In this document: positions 41,084 through 51,240 of the stretch, piece by piece
Numbering within the stretch: position 1 is the first letter of the stretch
Layout: each line of letters opens with the position of its first letter
Assembly (NCBI RefSeq): GCF_002979755.1
Contig: NZ_PCPP01000005.1
Span: forward strand, 202,214-266,213
DNA from: Chryseobacterium culicis
Lineage (GTDB): Bacteria > Bacteroidota > Bacteroidia > Flavobacteriales > Weeksellaceae
Direction of reading: 5' to 3'
DNA: 64,000 nt
Program-made: the position numbers and the translations under genes
Notes under the pieces: generated by a model
Databases searched by the model: none
What the model saw: only the letters and a program-made list of their open reading frames with translations
Told to the model about the DNA's origin: nothing

Positions 41084-44000
41084 ATGAAAAGATTAACTGG
41101 AAAATTAGCGGCAGTTATCTGCCTTGTATTATTGGGGGTCTGTTCTAAGGCTAATATCATAGGAAACCTTCCCTCAGCAGCGTATATAAGAACGGTATGG
41201 TATGCTAAGAACATCGACTCATTGAAAAGACCAGTCCATGAATTGACAACATTATTTCTTCCGGACTGGAAAAAAGCTCCTAACAGTTATATTTTTGATC
41301 CCAATCAGAATAGCGAAGGATTATTGATTCCCGTAAAGAAAGCCTATGCAATGTGGGAAGGAGGCGGATATCTTAACGGAAGCGGTATTCCGTCGGGTAC
41401 AGTAACAGCAGATGTTTTATGGGAAGACGTTCATGGGCTTATAAAGTCCGGAGTAAACTACGCCCTTGAAATAATGGGAACAGGGCAGGATGCTAAGATA
41501 AAGGTTCCTGTCAACAAAGTGAAAAAGGGAAATGCTGTGATTGCTCTTAAAGTAAACGGCGAAATTTATTGGAGCTGGCATATCTGGGTGACGGATGATC
41601 CTACGAATGGAGTAACTTATAGAAGTTTCAATAATGTCAAAAGGATGAAATCAGACGGAACCACTGAAGTTATTCCAGACTCCGATTGGAAATGGATGGA
41701 TAGGAATCTGGGCGCAATTACAAGTTCTATCACGGCATCAGACTGGAACCGAAGTATCGGACTTCTCTATCAATGGGGACGAAAAGATCCCATTCCGCCA
41801 TTGGTTACAAGAGGAAACGATTTCTACGAAGCTTCAGGATCTATAGGCAGAGTGAGGCATAGAGGGGCTAAAAATATGACCAATGCTGTAAGTATTGATG
41901 ATCTCAGGAAGTTTGTTCTGCTTTCTACTGCAGAGGTTACCAATAATATGAGGCTTTCAGTAAAAAATCCTTTGAGCCTTATCTATGTCAATAAAGATGA
42001 TAATTCAGGTCAGGCTTACTATAATAATAATTTTAACCTTCCTGTCAATTGGTTTGGTAAATCTACTACCTTGCCGAGTAACAGGCTTTCAGAACTCAAT
42101 CTTTGGTCAGACAATGCACAAGGAAAAATTGAAAGTATTTACAATACGGATGACAAAACTAAACCTTATAGAGATAAATCTCCTTATGACCCATGTCCTA
42201 ATGGATGGCGTATACCTTCAATGCTGGTGGCGAATCTGGCCTCAGGATCCTATGTAGATGATATAAGAATAGATTTTTCGCCTTTCGGGGTGAAAACCAA
42301 TATGGCGAGAAATGTTTTTGAAGCCAATAAATATCATATCATAAAACCTACTGATGCAGGAATTCCAGCCTTTATGACAGGGTTTAGGATTTATCCCAAT
42401 CTTGGCTTTGATCTATCGGCAGTAGGAGGATTTAATATGGGGATTTTTCCCGGAAGCGGACAGCTTATCAGAGGTGCTCATCTAGGACAGTACAGTGATC
42501 AGCATCATATTGCATTGTGGACGGCTACTTTGACTCGATTGTTTGATGCTTCTCCGGCTGTTACGGTAAGAGGGCTTTCCATGATTCCGGATAAAACACA
42601 GCCTGATGTTCCGGATGCTAATTATCCTAATATTAAAGGACGTTATTATTACTTTCCAATGTCCGGAATGTATACCTCAGATGCTAACGGTTGCAGATGT
42701 ATAAAAGATCCGCTATACACCATTAATGATTATGATTTTCCAACAGAATACCTGCCAGTAGCCACAGAATTCAAAGAAGGTTTCAATAACCCGAATACGT
42801 ATCAGGTTGTTAAAAGCGAAACAGCCACTATTATTGAAATTCCGGTCAGTAAAGCGTTCTCTGTACAAAGCGGGTTGTTGGGTAATATTGAGATATTAAA
42901 TCCTTCCAGTTTTACTAATTTAAAAACCAATGTGCTATGGACTACCAATACCTCTCTTATCAGCAGAATTCTAATGGTGAATCCTTCACCTTCATCATTG
43001 CAGGATATTATTAATTCTAAAATATCTGTAGAAATTGCACCTAATGAAAGTGGAAATGCTGTGGTAACATTGCATAATGGTGATGTATCTTCACCTATAT
43101 ATTGGAGCTGGCATATCTGGGTTACGGATTCTCCCGTAGGATCTTATTCTTATATTACAGAAGTTCCGGAAGCCGTTACAAATTATGTGAACTATGTCAA
43201 CAAAGCTGATATTGCATTACAGACAGTCTTTATGGATCGTAATCTCGGAGCAACAGATGCTTTTCCCAACATTGTCAATCCTCAGGCGCCCACTGCTGAT
43301 GAACTGTTAAAAATACGTACCTCTACCGGACTGCACTATCAATGGGGTAGAAAAGATCCTATTCCTCCATTCCAGTATGCCGATAATAGAAGCTTTTATA
43401 ATGTGTTTCTGGGAACTCCTGGTCCTAAAGGAACGGTTTCATACACTACGCTTGATCAGTCTGAATATAACAACCTTTCAGGAAACTATATTATACCTTA
43501 TAACACGTATGCAACAGCATCAAACGTACAGTTAACCGATAAACCCGCAGATAAAATCTCCAAAATATTATCCTATTCTGTGAAAAATCCTCTGGTATAT
43601 ATGATCCCAAGTACATGGGCACCTTACAACAGTGCAACACCCAATTATACGAACGGTACAGACTGGCTGGCACAGGAGCCTAATTTAGCGCCTGACAGAT
43701 GGGGAAGAGGAGGTGGCAAATCACCTTTTGATCCTTGTCCTGAAGGATGGAGGATTCCTGATCTGACCAGTGTGGCTTTGGTTTCAGGTGCTGATTTCGG
43801 GCAAACTCCCTGGTATAAAAAAGATAAGAATGTTGCCACATCATATAGTATTGCGACTGATTATTTGGGAGCGAGAGTGAGAAATTCGGCCAATGCTACA
43901 GTAGGGTATTTGTTTAACAATCCGGCTTATCCCATAGGAAACTATCCTGATTCCGGATCAAGAGGTTTCAGAAGTGTTATTGCCAATCAGACTTCACAGG

Positions 44001-44503
44001 GAACGTTCAATGTTCTCAACTTTCAGTATCCGGCTGTATGGACGGATGCTTTAAATTCAAATTATATTGGAAGGTCTATTAATGTCTTGTTTGATGCAGC
44101 TTCTACCACCAATAGAATAATGGTCTTTCATGATAATAATGACCCGTACTTCGGAACGGGATGCCGATGTGTGAAAATAGAATATGATGCTAATGGTAAT
44201 GAAGAAGGTCCGGCCTCAAAAACGAATGCAATGTCCAAAGAACCTAGACTGAGTAAGGTAAATCCTGAACTAAAAATTAAGAATAACAAAATTTCTTTAT
44301 ACCCAAGTCCTTTTTCTAATATCCTTTACATCAGGGCTACGGTGGATAAAGAATACCGTTTTCAGATTTTTAATGCCCTCGGTCAGCTTGTGAAATCAGG
44401 GCAGTTTGTCAATAATCAGACAGATCTCTCTTCTTTAAGTGCAGGAGTGTATCTAATAAGAATAAATAATTCAGAAGCAACTGTAAAAATTATAAAACAA
44501 TAA
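41084..44503 (+). CDS. Large T9SS-secreted protein with duplicated FISUMP-like module
   Basis: A 1139-residue protein with a signal peptide (ending CSKA) and a C-terminal T9SS type A sorting domain (from about residue 1065, LYPSPFSNILY to IIKQ). Two related modules of about 500 residues each repeat the series YWSWHIWVTD, MDRNLGA, YQWGRKDPIPP and DPCPxGWRIP, each ending in a GCRC(I/V)K segment. These motifs match the FISUMP-type domain seen in Bacteroidota surface proteins. The role is unknown; cell-surface display or adhesion is likely. Gene duplication within the ORF is clear from repeated identical bases around 41567 and 43099. Confidence 0.85.
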   Translation: MKRLTGKLAAVICLVLLGVCSKANIIGNLPSAAYIRTVWYAKNIDSLKRPVHELTTLFLPDWKKAPNSYIFDPNQNSEGLLIPVKKAYAMWEGGGYLNGSGIPSGTVTADVLWEDVHGLIKSGVNYALEIMGTGQDAKIKVPVNKVKKGNAVIALKVNGEIYWSWHIWVTDDPTNGVTYRSFNNVKRMKSDGTTEVIPDSDWKWMDRNLGAITSSITASDWNRSIGLLYQWGRKDPIPPLVTRGNDFYEASGSIGRVRHRGAKNMTNAVSIDDLRKFVLLSTAEVTNNMRLSVKNPLSLIYVNKDDNSGQAYYNNNFNLPVNWFGKSTTLPSNRLSELNLWSDNAQGKIESIYNTDDKTKPYRDKSPYDPCPNGWRIPSMLVANLASGSYVDDIRIDFSPFGVKTNMARNVFEANKYHIIKPTDAGIPAFMTGFRIYPNLGFDLSAVGGFNMGIFPGSGQLIRGAHLGQYSDQHHIALWTATLTRLFDASPAVTVRGLSMIPDKTQPDVPDANYPNIKGRYYYFPMSGMYTSDANGCRCIKDPLYTINDYDFPTEYLPVATEFKEGFNNPNTYQVVKSETATIIEIPVSKAFSVQSGLLGNIEILNPSSFTNLKTNVLWTTNTSLISRILMVNPSPSSLQDIINSKISVEIAPNESGNAVVTLHNGDVSSPIYWSWHIWVTDSPVGSYSYITEVPEAVTNYVNYVNKADIALQTVFMDRNLGATDAFPNIVNPQAPTADELLKIRTSTGLHYQWGRKDPIPPFQYADNRSFYNVFLGTPGPKGTVSYTTLDQSEYNNLSGNYIIPYNTYATASNVQLTDKPADKISKILSYSVKNPLVYMIPSTWAPYNSATPNYTNGTDWLAQEPNLAPDRWGRGGGKSPFDPCPEGWRIPDLTSVALVSGADFGQTPWYKKDKNVATSYSIATDYLGARVRNSANATVGYLFNNPAYPIGNYPDSGSRGFRSVIANQTSQGTFNVLNFQYPAVWTDALNSNYIGRSINVLFDAASTTNRIMVFHDNNDPYFGTGCRCVKIEYDANGNEEGPASKTNAMSKEPRLSKVNPELKIKNNKISLYPSPFSNILYIRATVDKEYRFQIFNALGQLVKSGQFVNNQTDLSSLSAGVYLIRINNSEATVKIIKQ

Positions 44504-44523
44504 ACCGTAACAAAAAGAGTTGA

Positions 44524-44557
44524 AAAGCAGAATGAGGTTTCTTGTTCTGCTTTTTTA
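44524..44557 (+). terminator. Intrinsic terminator after the FISUMP-like gene
   Basis: AAAGCAGAA and TTCTGCTTT form the stem with a 12-base loop, followed by a T run. It begins 20 bases past the stop codon. Confidence 0.85.
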
Positions 44558-44752
44558 TATAGAGCATATTTCTTGCATCTATTATGGCTGGTAAAAAATT
44601 CTATATCATTCAGTGTTGATAATTGCATAACAGTCTAAAACCTATACTACAAAGGATTTGTTTCTTCAAAAAGTGGATGCTGAAAGAGAGTATAAACCAC
44701 TTCGATTGTTAAATTAAACCCGTTTAACAAAAAGTATATAATAAAAAAGCTT

Positions 44753-44760
44753 TACTTTTG
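44753..44760 (+). promoter_or_regulatory. -7 box of topA
   Basis: TACTTTTG matches TAnnTTTG. It overlaps the TTG at 44758 that would otherwise be a possible start, so it settles the topA start at the ATG 44779. Confidence 0.6.
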
Positions 44761-44778
44761 CAAAAATTTTTAGTTAGA

Positions 44779-47340
44779 ATGTCGAAAAATTTAGTAATCG
44801 TAGAGTCCCCGGCAAAAGCAAAAACTATTCAAAAATATCTAGGAAAGGATTTTGAAGTAAAATCCAGTTTCGGACATATCCGGGATCTTCCTAAAAAAGG
44901 AATGGGGATAGACCTTACTACATTCAGTCCTGATTACGAAGTTTCAGCAGACAAAAAGAAATTGGTAACCGAATTAAAGGCTGCCGTAAAGAAAGCTGAT
45001 ATGGTATGGCTTGCTTCCGATGAGGATCGCGAAGGAGAAGCTATTGCATGGCACCTTGCGGATGAATTGAAGCTGAAGCCTGAAAACAGAAAAAGAATTG
45101 TTTTCCACGAGATTACCAAAAACGCCATTCTAAAAGCAATTGACAATCCAAGAGATATTGATCAGAACTTAGTCAATGCCCAGCAGGCAAGAAGAGTGCT
45201 GGACAGAATCGTAGGTTTTGAAATGTCACCCGTTTTATGGAAAAAAGTAAAGCCGGGACTGTCTGCAGGTAGAGTACAGTCTGTAGCAGTGAGATTAATT
45301 GTTGAAAGAGAAAAAGAAATCCGTGAATTCAAGCCGAAAGCAAGCTTTAAACTTGACGGGATTTTCCTAAATAAAACAGAGCAGGAAATTGCTGCAAAGC
45401 TGAAAAAAGACTTTGAAAAAGAAGAAGAGGCAGAAAAATTCCTGGAGCAGGCGAAAACTACAGAATTTAAAGTTCTGAATGTAGAAACCAAGCCAGGTAC
45501 ACGTTCGGCTTCCGCTCCGTTTACAACTTCTACATTACAGCAGGAAGCTTCCTCAAGACTTGGATATAATGTAACCAATACCATGCGTCTGGCGCAGAGG
45601 CTTTACGAAGAAGGGTTTATTACCTATATGAGAACAGACTCCGTAAACCTTTCCCAGGAAGCCATTGAAGGTGCTAAAAAACAAATTGTATCAGAATACG
45701 GAGCAGAATATTCTTCTCCAAGAAACTATACCACAAAATCTGCTTCAGCACAGGAAGCGCACGAAGCGATCCGTCCTACGGATTTTGGCGTAAAAACTGT
45801 AGCTGATGCACAATTAAACAGACTGTATCAATTAATTTATAAAAGAACACTGGCTTCTCAGATGGCTAATGCCAAAATTGAAAAGACAGTGATCGAAATA
45901 GGAAATACATCATTGCCGCATCATTTTGAAGCACAGGGTGAGGTAATTATATTCGATGGTTTCCTGAAGGCTTACGGCATTGTAAAGACAGAGGATGAAG
46001 ATGAAGAAAACAACGATAAACTGTTGCCGAAAGTAACTGTAGGAGAAATATTGAACTATAAAACAATTACTGCTACTGAAAAATTCACAAGACCAAGTGC
46101 AAGATATACTGAAGCCGGATTGGTGAGAAAACTTGAAGAATTAGGGATTGGGAGACCTTCTACTTATGCTCCTACCATTCAGACCATTCAGAACAGAGAG
46201 TATGTAGATAAAAGAGAAATCGAACCACATACCCGTGAAGTGATCAAAATGTCTTTAGTAAAAGATAAGATCAAAAAAGTAGTTCTTGAAGAAAAATTCG
46301 GAGGTGATAAAAATAAATTCATTCCTACAGATATTGGTGAAGTTGTCAATGACTTCTTAACAGATAACTTCAGAGAAATCCTTGACTACGGTTTCACAGC
46401 AAGGGTAGAAGAAAGTTTTGACGAAATTGCGAGTGGCGACCAGAAATGGAAGGAAATGATGACGAATTTCTACTCAAAATTTCACCCGAGAATTGAAGAT
46501 GTAGAAGAAAATGCAGACCGTGCAACAGGAGATAGATTATTAGGAGTAGATCCAAAGACCGGTAAAAATGTTCATGCAAGAATCGGAAGATTTGGAGCAA
46601 TGATCCAGATTGGAGAAACGGATGATGAGGAAAAACCAATCTTTGCTTCATTAATGACAGGCCAGAATATCGCAACTATTACTTTCGAAGAAGCAATGGA
46701 ACTGTTCAAGTTGCCTTTTGATTTAAGTGAAGTTGACGGACATCCGGTTTCTGTAGGAGTAGGAAGATTTGGACCTTATGTTAAATGGGGAGAAACGTAT
46801 ATCAGTATTCCGAAAGGTGAAGATCCGCTTTCTGTAGATCAGAAACGTGCAGAGGAAATCATCAATGAAAAGAAAATTGCTGATGCTCCTATTGCAACAT
46901 ATAAAGGAGAACCTGTAACAAAAGGAACAGGAAGATTCGGACCATTTATCAAGTATAAAGATATTTTCGTGAACGTTCCAAAGAGATATGATTTTGAAAA
47001 TCTTTCTCAAAGCGATATCAATGAACTGATTGATGCTAAACTGGAAAAAGAAGCCAACCGATACATCCAGCAGTGGGAAAAAGAAAAGATTTCCATTGAA
47101 AACGGAAGATGGGGACCTTTCATCAAGTTCGGAAAGGCTATGTTTAAAATTCCTAAGAAAGCTGACGATACAAAATATGATGCAGAGGAATTAAAAGAAC
47201 TTTCTTTAGATGAGGTTAAAAAATGGATTACAGATCAGGATCCTAAAGCTTTTGCAGAAAAGAAAAAACCTGCAGCTAAAAAAGCTACTACAACAAAGAA
47301 AACAACAGCAGCAAAGAAACCAGCTGCCAAAAAGAAATAA
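44779..47340 (+). CDS. topA: DNA topoisomerase I
   Basis: An 853-residue type IA topoisomerase that relaxes negative supercoils. The TOPRIM domain begins at the N-terminus (VIVESPAKAKTI, then SDEDREGEAIAW). The active-site tyrosine is Y283 in ITYMRTDSVN. The C-terminus has topoisomerase C-terminal repeats (GRFGPYVKWG, GRFGPFIKY, GRWGPFIKFG) and ends in a Lys/Ala-rich tail, a flavobacterial feature instead of zinc fingers. The in-frame TTG at 44758 falls inside the -7 promoter box, so ATG 44779 is the start. It is single, with its own terminator. Confidence 0.97.
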   Translation: MSKNLVIVESPAKAKTIQKYLGKDFEVKSSFGHIRDLPKKGMGIDLTTFSPDYEVSADKKKLVTELKAAVKKADMVWLASDEDREGEAIAWHLADELKLKPENRKRIVFHEITKNAILKAIDNPRDIDQNLVNAQQARRVLDRIVGFEMSPVLWKKVKPGLSAGRVQSVAVRLIVEREKEIREFKPKASFKLDGIFLNKTEQEIAAKLKKDFEKEEEAEKFLEQAKTTEFKVLNVETKPGTRSASAPFTTSTLQQEASSRLGYNVTNTMRLAQRLYEEGFITYMRTDSVNLSQEAIEGAKKQIVSEYGAEYSSPRNYTTKSASAQEAHEAIRPTDFGVKTVADAQLNRLYQLIYKRTLASQMANAKIEKTVIEIGNTSLPHHFEAQGEVIIFDGFLKAYGIVKTEDEDEENNDKLLPKVTVGEILNYKTITATEKFTRPSARYTEAGLVRKLEELGIGRPSTYAPTIQTIQNREYVDKREIEPHTREVIKMSLVKDKIKKVVLEEKFGGDKNKFIPTDIGEVVNDFLTDNFREILDYGFTARVEESFDEIASGDQKWKEMMTNFYSKFHPRIEDVEENADRATGDRLLGVDPKTGKNVHARIGRFGAMIQIGETDDEEKPIFASLMTGQNIATITFEEAMELFKLPFDLSEVDGHPVSVGVGRFGPYVKWGETYISIPKGEDPLSVDQKRAEEIINEKKIADAPIATYKGEPVTKGTGRFGPFIKYKDIFVNVPKRYDFENLSQSDINELIDAKLEKEANRYIQQWEKEKISIENGRWGPFIKFGKAMFKIPKKADDTKYDAEELKELSLDEVKKWITDQDPKAFAEKKKPAAKKATTTKKTTAAKKPAAKKK

Positions 47341-47355
47341 TATTTTATTAAATAG

Positions 47356-47390
47356 AAAGCCGTTGACAAATTGTTAACGGCTTTTTTATT
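47356..47390 (+). terminator. Intrinsic terminator after topA
   Basis: AAGCCGTTGACAA pairs with TTGTTAACGGCTT (one G-U) and is followed by a T run, starting 16 bases after the stop. Confidence 0.9.
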
Positions 47391-47442
47391 AGATCCTAAT
47401 TGTAAAGAAAATATTTCTCCCTTTATTTTCTCATTAAATTTT

Positions 47443-47450
47443 TAACTTTG
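47443..47450 (+). promoter_or_regulatory. -7 box before the delta-60 repeat gene
   Basis: TAACTTTG matches TAnnTTTG and lies 54 bases before the ATG at 47504. No clear -33 TTG. Confidence 0.4.
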
Positions 47451-47503
47451 GGAGCTTAAAAACTAATATAACAACCTGAAACATCATTTTAAAATTGAGT
47501 CTT

Positions 47504-48964
47504 ATGTATAAAATTCTATCTATTTTAGGGCTTTTTATCACTTTGAATGCCTTTGCCCAGGAAAATCTGCTGGATACATCGTATGGTTTAAGCAGTGGAT
47601 CTACTGATTTTGCATTTTATAATGGCAGTCAAATGTCTGGAGGACTGCAGATACAATCCACAACCCAACTTCCGGATGGAAAAATTTTAGCGGTAGGCAG
47701 TAACTTTATTGCCCGTTTTACCGCCAATGGAGTGTTAGATACTTCTTTTTCCAATGGGACTGGATATAAACTTTTCTCTCAGGGATATTATGGTAAGATA
47801 AAACCTGCAGGAGATGGCAATTATATTATCATGGATGTTGGGTATGGGGCTGTTCAGAAAATAGATGAAAATGGAAATTTTGTAAATAGCTTTACTCCGT
47901 TTAATCTGTCCGCATCCTATGCTGACATAGATATTGATCAGAATGGCAAAATTTATCTTCTGAAATATACCACTTCCAACGCCGGTTCAGATTTTAGCCT
48001 TGCACGTTTTTTACCAAACGGAACTCCGGACACTTCTTTTGGAAACGGAGGAACGCTTGCTTTAGGTCTTGCTTATAAATACAGGAGGGTTATTGTAAAA
48101 AATAACAATGAAATATTTATAGCAGGTCAGAAAATGGTGGCGGTGAGTGATCAGAGAATCGTTATTACAAAACTTCAGTCTGACGGAAGCCTTGATCCTT
48201 CTTTTGGAAATGCGGGAACTTTCCAGTATTCCTATGGTCAGAATATAGATGGGAGTGCTCACCTTATGTTTCTGGATAATGGGAAAATCTTAGGATTTAC
48301 TTCCGGGAGTATTTGTAATGGGAATAATTGTTTTGGACTTGTTACGTATCGTTTGAATGCAGACGGAACTTTAGATACTACATTTAAAAATACAGGAATA
48401 ATTGTTACTCCTGTTCAGTCTGATTCAACCCCGATAAAGGTGGCGCGTCTTGCAGACAATACATTTATGGTTTCAGGAACAGGCTGGTACAATACCTATG
48501 CTTTGAAGATGGATGAAAATGGCGATCTGGATAATTCCTTTGGGCTAAACGGTAAAATTATTACTCCGCAAATGCTGAACAAGAATGTATACAATAAAGG
48601 ATTCGAATTGTATGGGAACTCCATTGTGCTATTTGGAATCTACTCTATTTGGTATGGATCGCAAACCAAATATGTAGGGACAGCCCGTAAATATTTTTTT
48701 AATGCAAGCAGTCTAAAAACTTCAGAAGTAGCATTGAATAGCGTGAAGCTCTACCCAAATCCGGTTAAGGATTTTCTACATATTACTTCCAGTGAAAAAA
48801 TAATGAGCTATGACATCTACGATACAAATGGACGAGTTGTATTGCATCTGGAACCTAATCAATTACAGGATAAAATTAATTTAAGTAATCTGTCATCGGG
48901 TGTTTATTTTATTGATATTCAGATGGTAAAAGAAAGAGTGGTGTCAAAATTTATAAAAAATTAA
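47504..48964 (+). CDS. T9SS-secreted protein with delta-60 repeats
   Basis: A 486-residue protein. Signal peptide MYKILSILGLFITLNAFAQ, then a repetitive region with the delta-60 pattern (ANGVLDTSF, PNGTPDTSFGNGG, SDGSLDPSFGNAG, ADGTLDTTF, ENGDLDNSFG) spaced 45-70 residues apart, and a C-terminal T9SS type A sorting domain (KLYPNPVKDFLH to FIKN). The frame is open from a TTG at 47495, but ATG 47504 gives the clean signal peptide. Probably a secreted beta-propeller-like protein; function unknown. Flanked by terminators on both sides, so a single-gene unit. Confidence 0.85.
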   Translation: MYKILSILGLFITLNAFAQENLLDTSYGLSSGSTDFAFYNGSQMSGGLQIQSTTQLPDGKILAVGSNFIARFTANGVLDTSFSNGTGYKLFSQGYYGKIKPAGDGNYIIMDVGYGAVQKIDENGNFVNSFTPFNLSASYADIDIDQNGKIYLLKYTTSNAGSDFSLARFLPNGTPDTSFGNGGTLALGLAYKYRRVIVKNNNEIFIAGQKMVAVSDQRIVITKLQSDGSLDPSFGNAGTFQYSYGQNIDGSAHLMFLDNGKILGFTSGSICNGNNCFGLVTYRLNADGTLDTTFKNTGIIVTPVQSDSTPIKVARLADNTFMVSGTGWYNTYALKMDENGDLDNSFGLNGKIITPQMLNKNVYNKGFELYGNSIVLFGIYSIWYGSQTKYVGTARKYFFNASSLKTSEVALNSVKLYPNPVKDFLHITSSEKIMSYDIYDTNGRVVLHLEPNQLQDKINLSNLSSGVYFIDIQMVKERVVSKFIKN

Positions 48965-48990
48965 CTAAGAAATAATTCTATATCTTACTA

Positions 48991-49018
48991 AAAGTCTTCT
49001 TCAAGGAAGGCTTTTTTT
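48991..49018 (+). terminator. Intrinsic terminator after the delta-60 gene
   Basis: AAGTCTTC pairs with GAAGGCTT around a TTCAAG-type loop, followed by seven to eight T. Confidence 0.8.
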
Positions 49019-49070
49019 GTATGTTTGTTACATCAAGCAGTTAATCAATTATTACATTTCAAATTAAAAT

Positions 49071-50141
49071 ATGGATTTCGAAGACTTTATCATTTCACCA
49101 AGAAATTTCAAAACAGAAAGCTGGCAGATAGGAAGTCGGATTACTAAGGATATCAAGGAAGATAGTATTGTTCTTTTATTTGTATCAGACTACAGAGGCG
49201 CAGGCGGAGATGCAGAAGTACAGGATTTTACAGCAGTAAGAAAAGAATTTTATAAGCTTTCTCAGATGGACTTCGAAATTCCTGTTGTAGATCTTGGGGA
49301 TTTGGTTTCCGGGAAATCCGTGCAGGATACTCACTATATCTTGCAGGAAGTGCTGTCGGCATGTCATTATAAAAGAGCTATTCCCGTGATTATTGGAGGG
49401 TCCAATGATTTTGCTTTTTCATTATTTTCAGCATTGAATTTTCACAAGAAAAGCATCAATTATACCCAGATCAGTAATATTATTTCTCTTCAGCAAGGAG
49501 AAACAATCAATGAACATACTTTTTTAAGTAAGATTTTTGGGGCGAAGAATTTTTCCATTAAAAATTATCATCATCTGGGGTATCAGAAACATTTAAATGA
49601 AATGGATTCTGTAAGACTCATCAAAGAAGTAGAGTTTGATATTATCCGACTGGCTGAAATGATGAATTCCACAGAAAAAACAGAACCTTTCTTCAGGAAA
49701 GCAGATCTTGTTACCGTAAATTGTGATGCTATTGAAAGCTTTAGCGAACCTTTTTCCATGAACCCACAGGTAAATGGGTTGAACAGAAGAGAAATCTGCG
49801 CCTACATGAAAGAAATCGGATTGAGTGAAAACCTTAAATCTGTAGGGATTTTTAATTATAATATTTACTCGGAAAACCAACTGAATCATCAGCTTTTAGC
49901 ACAGATGCTGTGGTATCTGATTGAAGGAATCAATATCCAGCATTCCCATCCGAAAGAAAGACATTATGAGCTGTTCTATGTTTTGATAGATGACAGACAA
50001 TATGCATTCAGACGGGATACTTTCAGTAATTTATGGTATTTTGGTGATGATGAAAATATAGAAAACTGCATTCCATGTTCCAGAAAAGATTTTGATGAAG
50101 CTAAAAAAGGCTGGCTGAATGCAAGACTGACGAAAATTTAA
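49071..50141 (+). CDS. Arginase/formimidoylglutamase-like protein lacking metal ligands
   Basis: A 356-residue protein with the ureohydrolase fold pattern: LLFVSDYRGAGGD (36-47), PVIIGGSND (105-113) and LVTVNCDAIES further on. Active arginases have GGxHS, DAHxD and SxDxxDP motifs carrying the two manganese ions. Here the first reads GGSND, the second is not found in the expected place, and the third reads NCDAIES. It therefore probably does not hydrolyse arginine or formiminoglutamate. Flavobacterial genomes carry such a homologue near topA. It is followed after three bases by a glycosyltransferase gene. Confidence 0.8.
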   Translation: MDFEDFIISPRNFKTESWQIGSRITKDIKEDSIVLLFVSDYRGAGGDAEVQDFTAVRKEFYKLSQMDFEIPVVDLGDLVSGKSVQDTHYILQEVLSACHYKRAIPVIIGGSNDFAFSLFSALNFHKKSINYTQISNIISLQQGETINEHTFLSKIFGAKNFSIKNYHHLGYQKHLNEMDSVRLIKEVEFDIIRLAEMMNSTEKTEPFFRKADLVTVNCDAIESFSEPFSMNPQVNGLNRREICAYMKEIGLSENLKSVGIFNYNIYSENQLNHQLLAQMLWYLIEGINIQHSHPKERHYELFYVLIDDRQYAFRRDTFSNLWYFGDDENIENCIPCSRKDFDEAKKGWLNARLTKI

Positions 50142-50144
50142 TGT

Positions 50145-51146
50145 ATGACAAATGTTCCCTCAAGAGTATCCATTATCGTTCCCGTTTATAATGTTGAAAA
50201 TTATCTGACACAATGCCTTGATTCTCTGGTGAAGCAGAGTCTCTCTGATATTGAGATTATTGTAGTGAACGATGGGAGTAAGGATAACTCTGAAAAAATA
50301 ATTAAAGAATTTGCACACCAATATCCTGAAAAAATAAAAGCTTTTACCAAAGAAAATGGAGGTTTAAGCGATGCCCGTAATTTTGGGATTGACAGAGCTG
50401 CCGGTGATTACATCGGTTTTGTAGACAGTGATGACTATGTCACCGAAACCATGTTCGAGGAAATGTTTCTTTTAGCCGAGAAGCATCGGGCCAAAATGGT
50501 CATCTGTAATATCCAGAAAGTGGATGAGAACGGAAAGATTATTCAAAAACTGACTCAGCTTCCCAATATGCCGGAGAAGATAGCCCTTGAAGATAACTTT
50601 TCAGTATTTTCGGATATCAGCTACTTTGCCTGCAATAAATTATTCAAAAAAGAACTTTTTAATCAGAGAAGATTTAAAAAAGGGGTTCATTTTGAAGATA
50701 TTCAGCTTATTCCACAGCTTTTGCTGGAATGTGAAACCATTGCGCAGACTCAGAAGTTCCATTATCAGTACCTCGAACGTACCGATTCTATTACAAAAAC
50801 CCACACAGAAAAAGGACTTGATATCCTAAAAGCGGTGTCTGATGTAGAGAAAGTATTCCGAGAATCCCCCTATTCCCACAAAAATAAAGAATTGAAAAAT
50901 TTTCAGATTTTTGAAGGAATTTACTCGTTTTTGGCCTATCTGGCGTATGTCAAAAAAGAAGAATTATTCTACAGTATGTCTGATCAGTTAGTCCTTTTTA
51001 TGAAGGAAAGACAAATAAAAATTCAAGATATATTGAAGTATAGTCGTTTTGGTAAGAATTATCTTTTATCTTTGCCTTTGAAGAAAAAGATTTTTTATCT
51101 GTTATTTTTTGCCGGACAGAAAAGATTGATAAGAAAATTGATTTAG
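50145..51146 (+). CDS. Family 2 glycosyltransferase
   Basis: A 333-residue GT2 enzyme. The nucleotide-sugar domain is clear: SIIVPVYNVENYL (9-21), VVNDGSKDNS, GGLSDARNFGI and the metal-binding DSDD. The C-terminal ~100 residues are less conserved and Lys-rich. Likely role: adding a sugar to a lipid-linked exopolysaccharide or O-antigen precursor at the cytoplasmic face of the inner membrane. It begins three bases after the arginase-like gene and precedes the WecA-type transferase and export genes. Confidence 0.88.
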   Translation: MTNVPSRVSIIVPVYNVENYLTQCLDSLVKQSLSDIEIIVVNDGSKDNSEKIIKEFAHQYPEKIKAFTKENGGLSDARNFGIDRAAGDYIGFVDSDDYVTETMFEEMFLLAEKHRAKMVICNIQKVDENGKIIQKLTQLPNMPEKIALEDNFSVFSDISYFACNKLFKKELFNQRRFKKGVHFEDIQLIPQLLLECETIAQTQKFHYQYLERTDSITKTHTEKGLDILKAVSDVEKVFRESPYSHKNKELKNFQIFEGIYSFLAYLAYVKKEELFYSMSDQLVLFMKERQIKIQDILKYSRFGKNYLLSLPLKKKIFYLLFFAGQKRLIRKLI

Positions 51147-51240
51147 TAAACACAAATGTAAGTACTATTGTTTCGGTCAATAGAAAATGATAATGAAGTT
51201 CTTATACGTTCTGTTATGGTTTTTTATTTAGGAGATACAA

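Noticed and set aside
44758..44778. topA start at TTG 44758
   Set aside because: The codon lies inside the -7 promoter box, so it would not be in the transcript.
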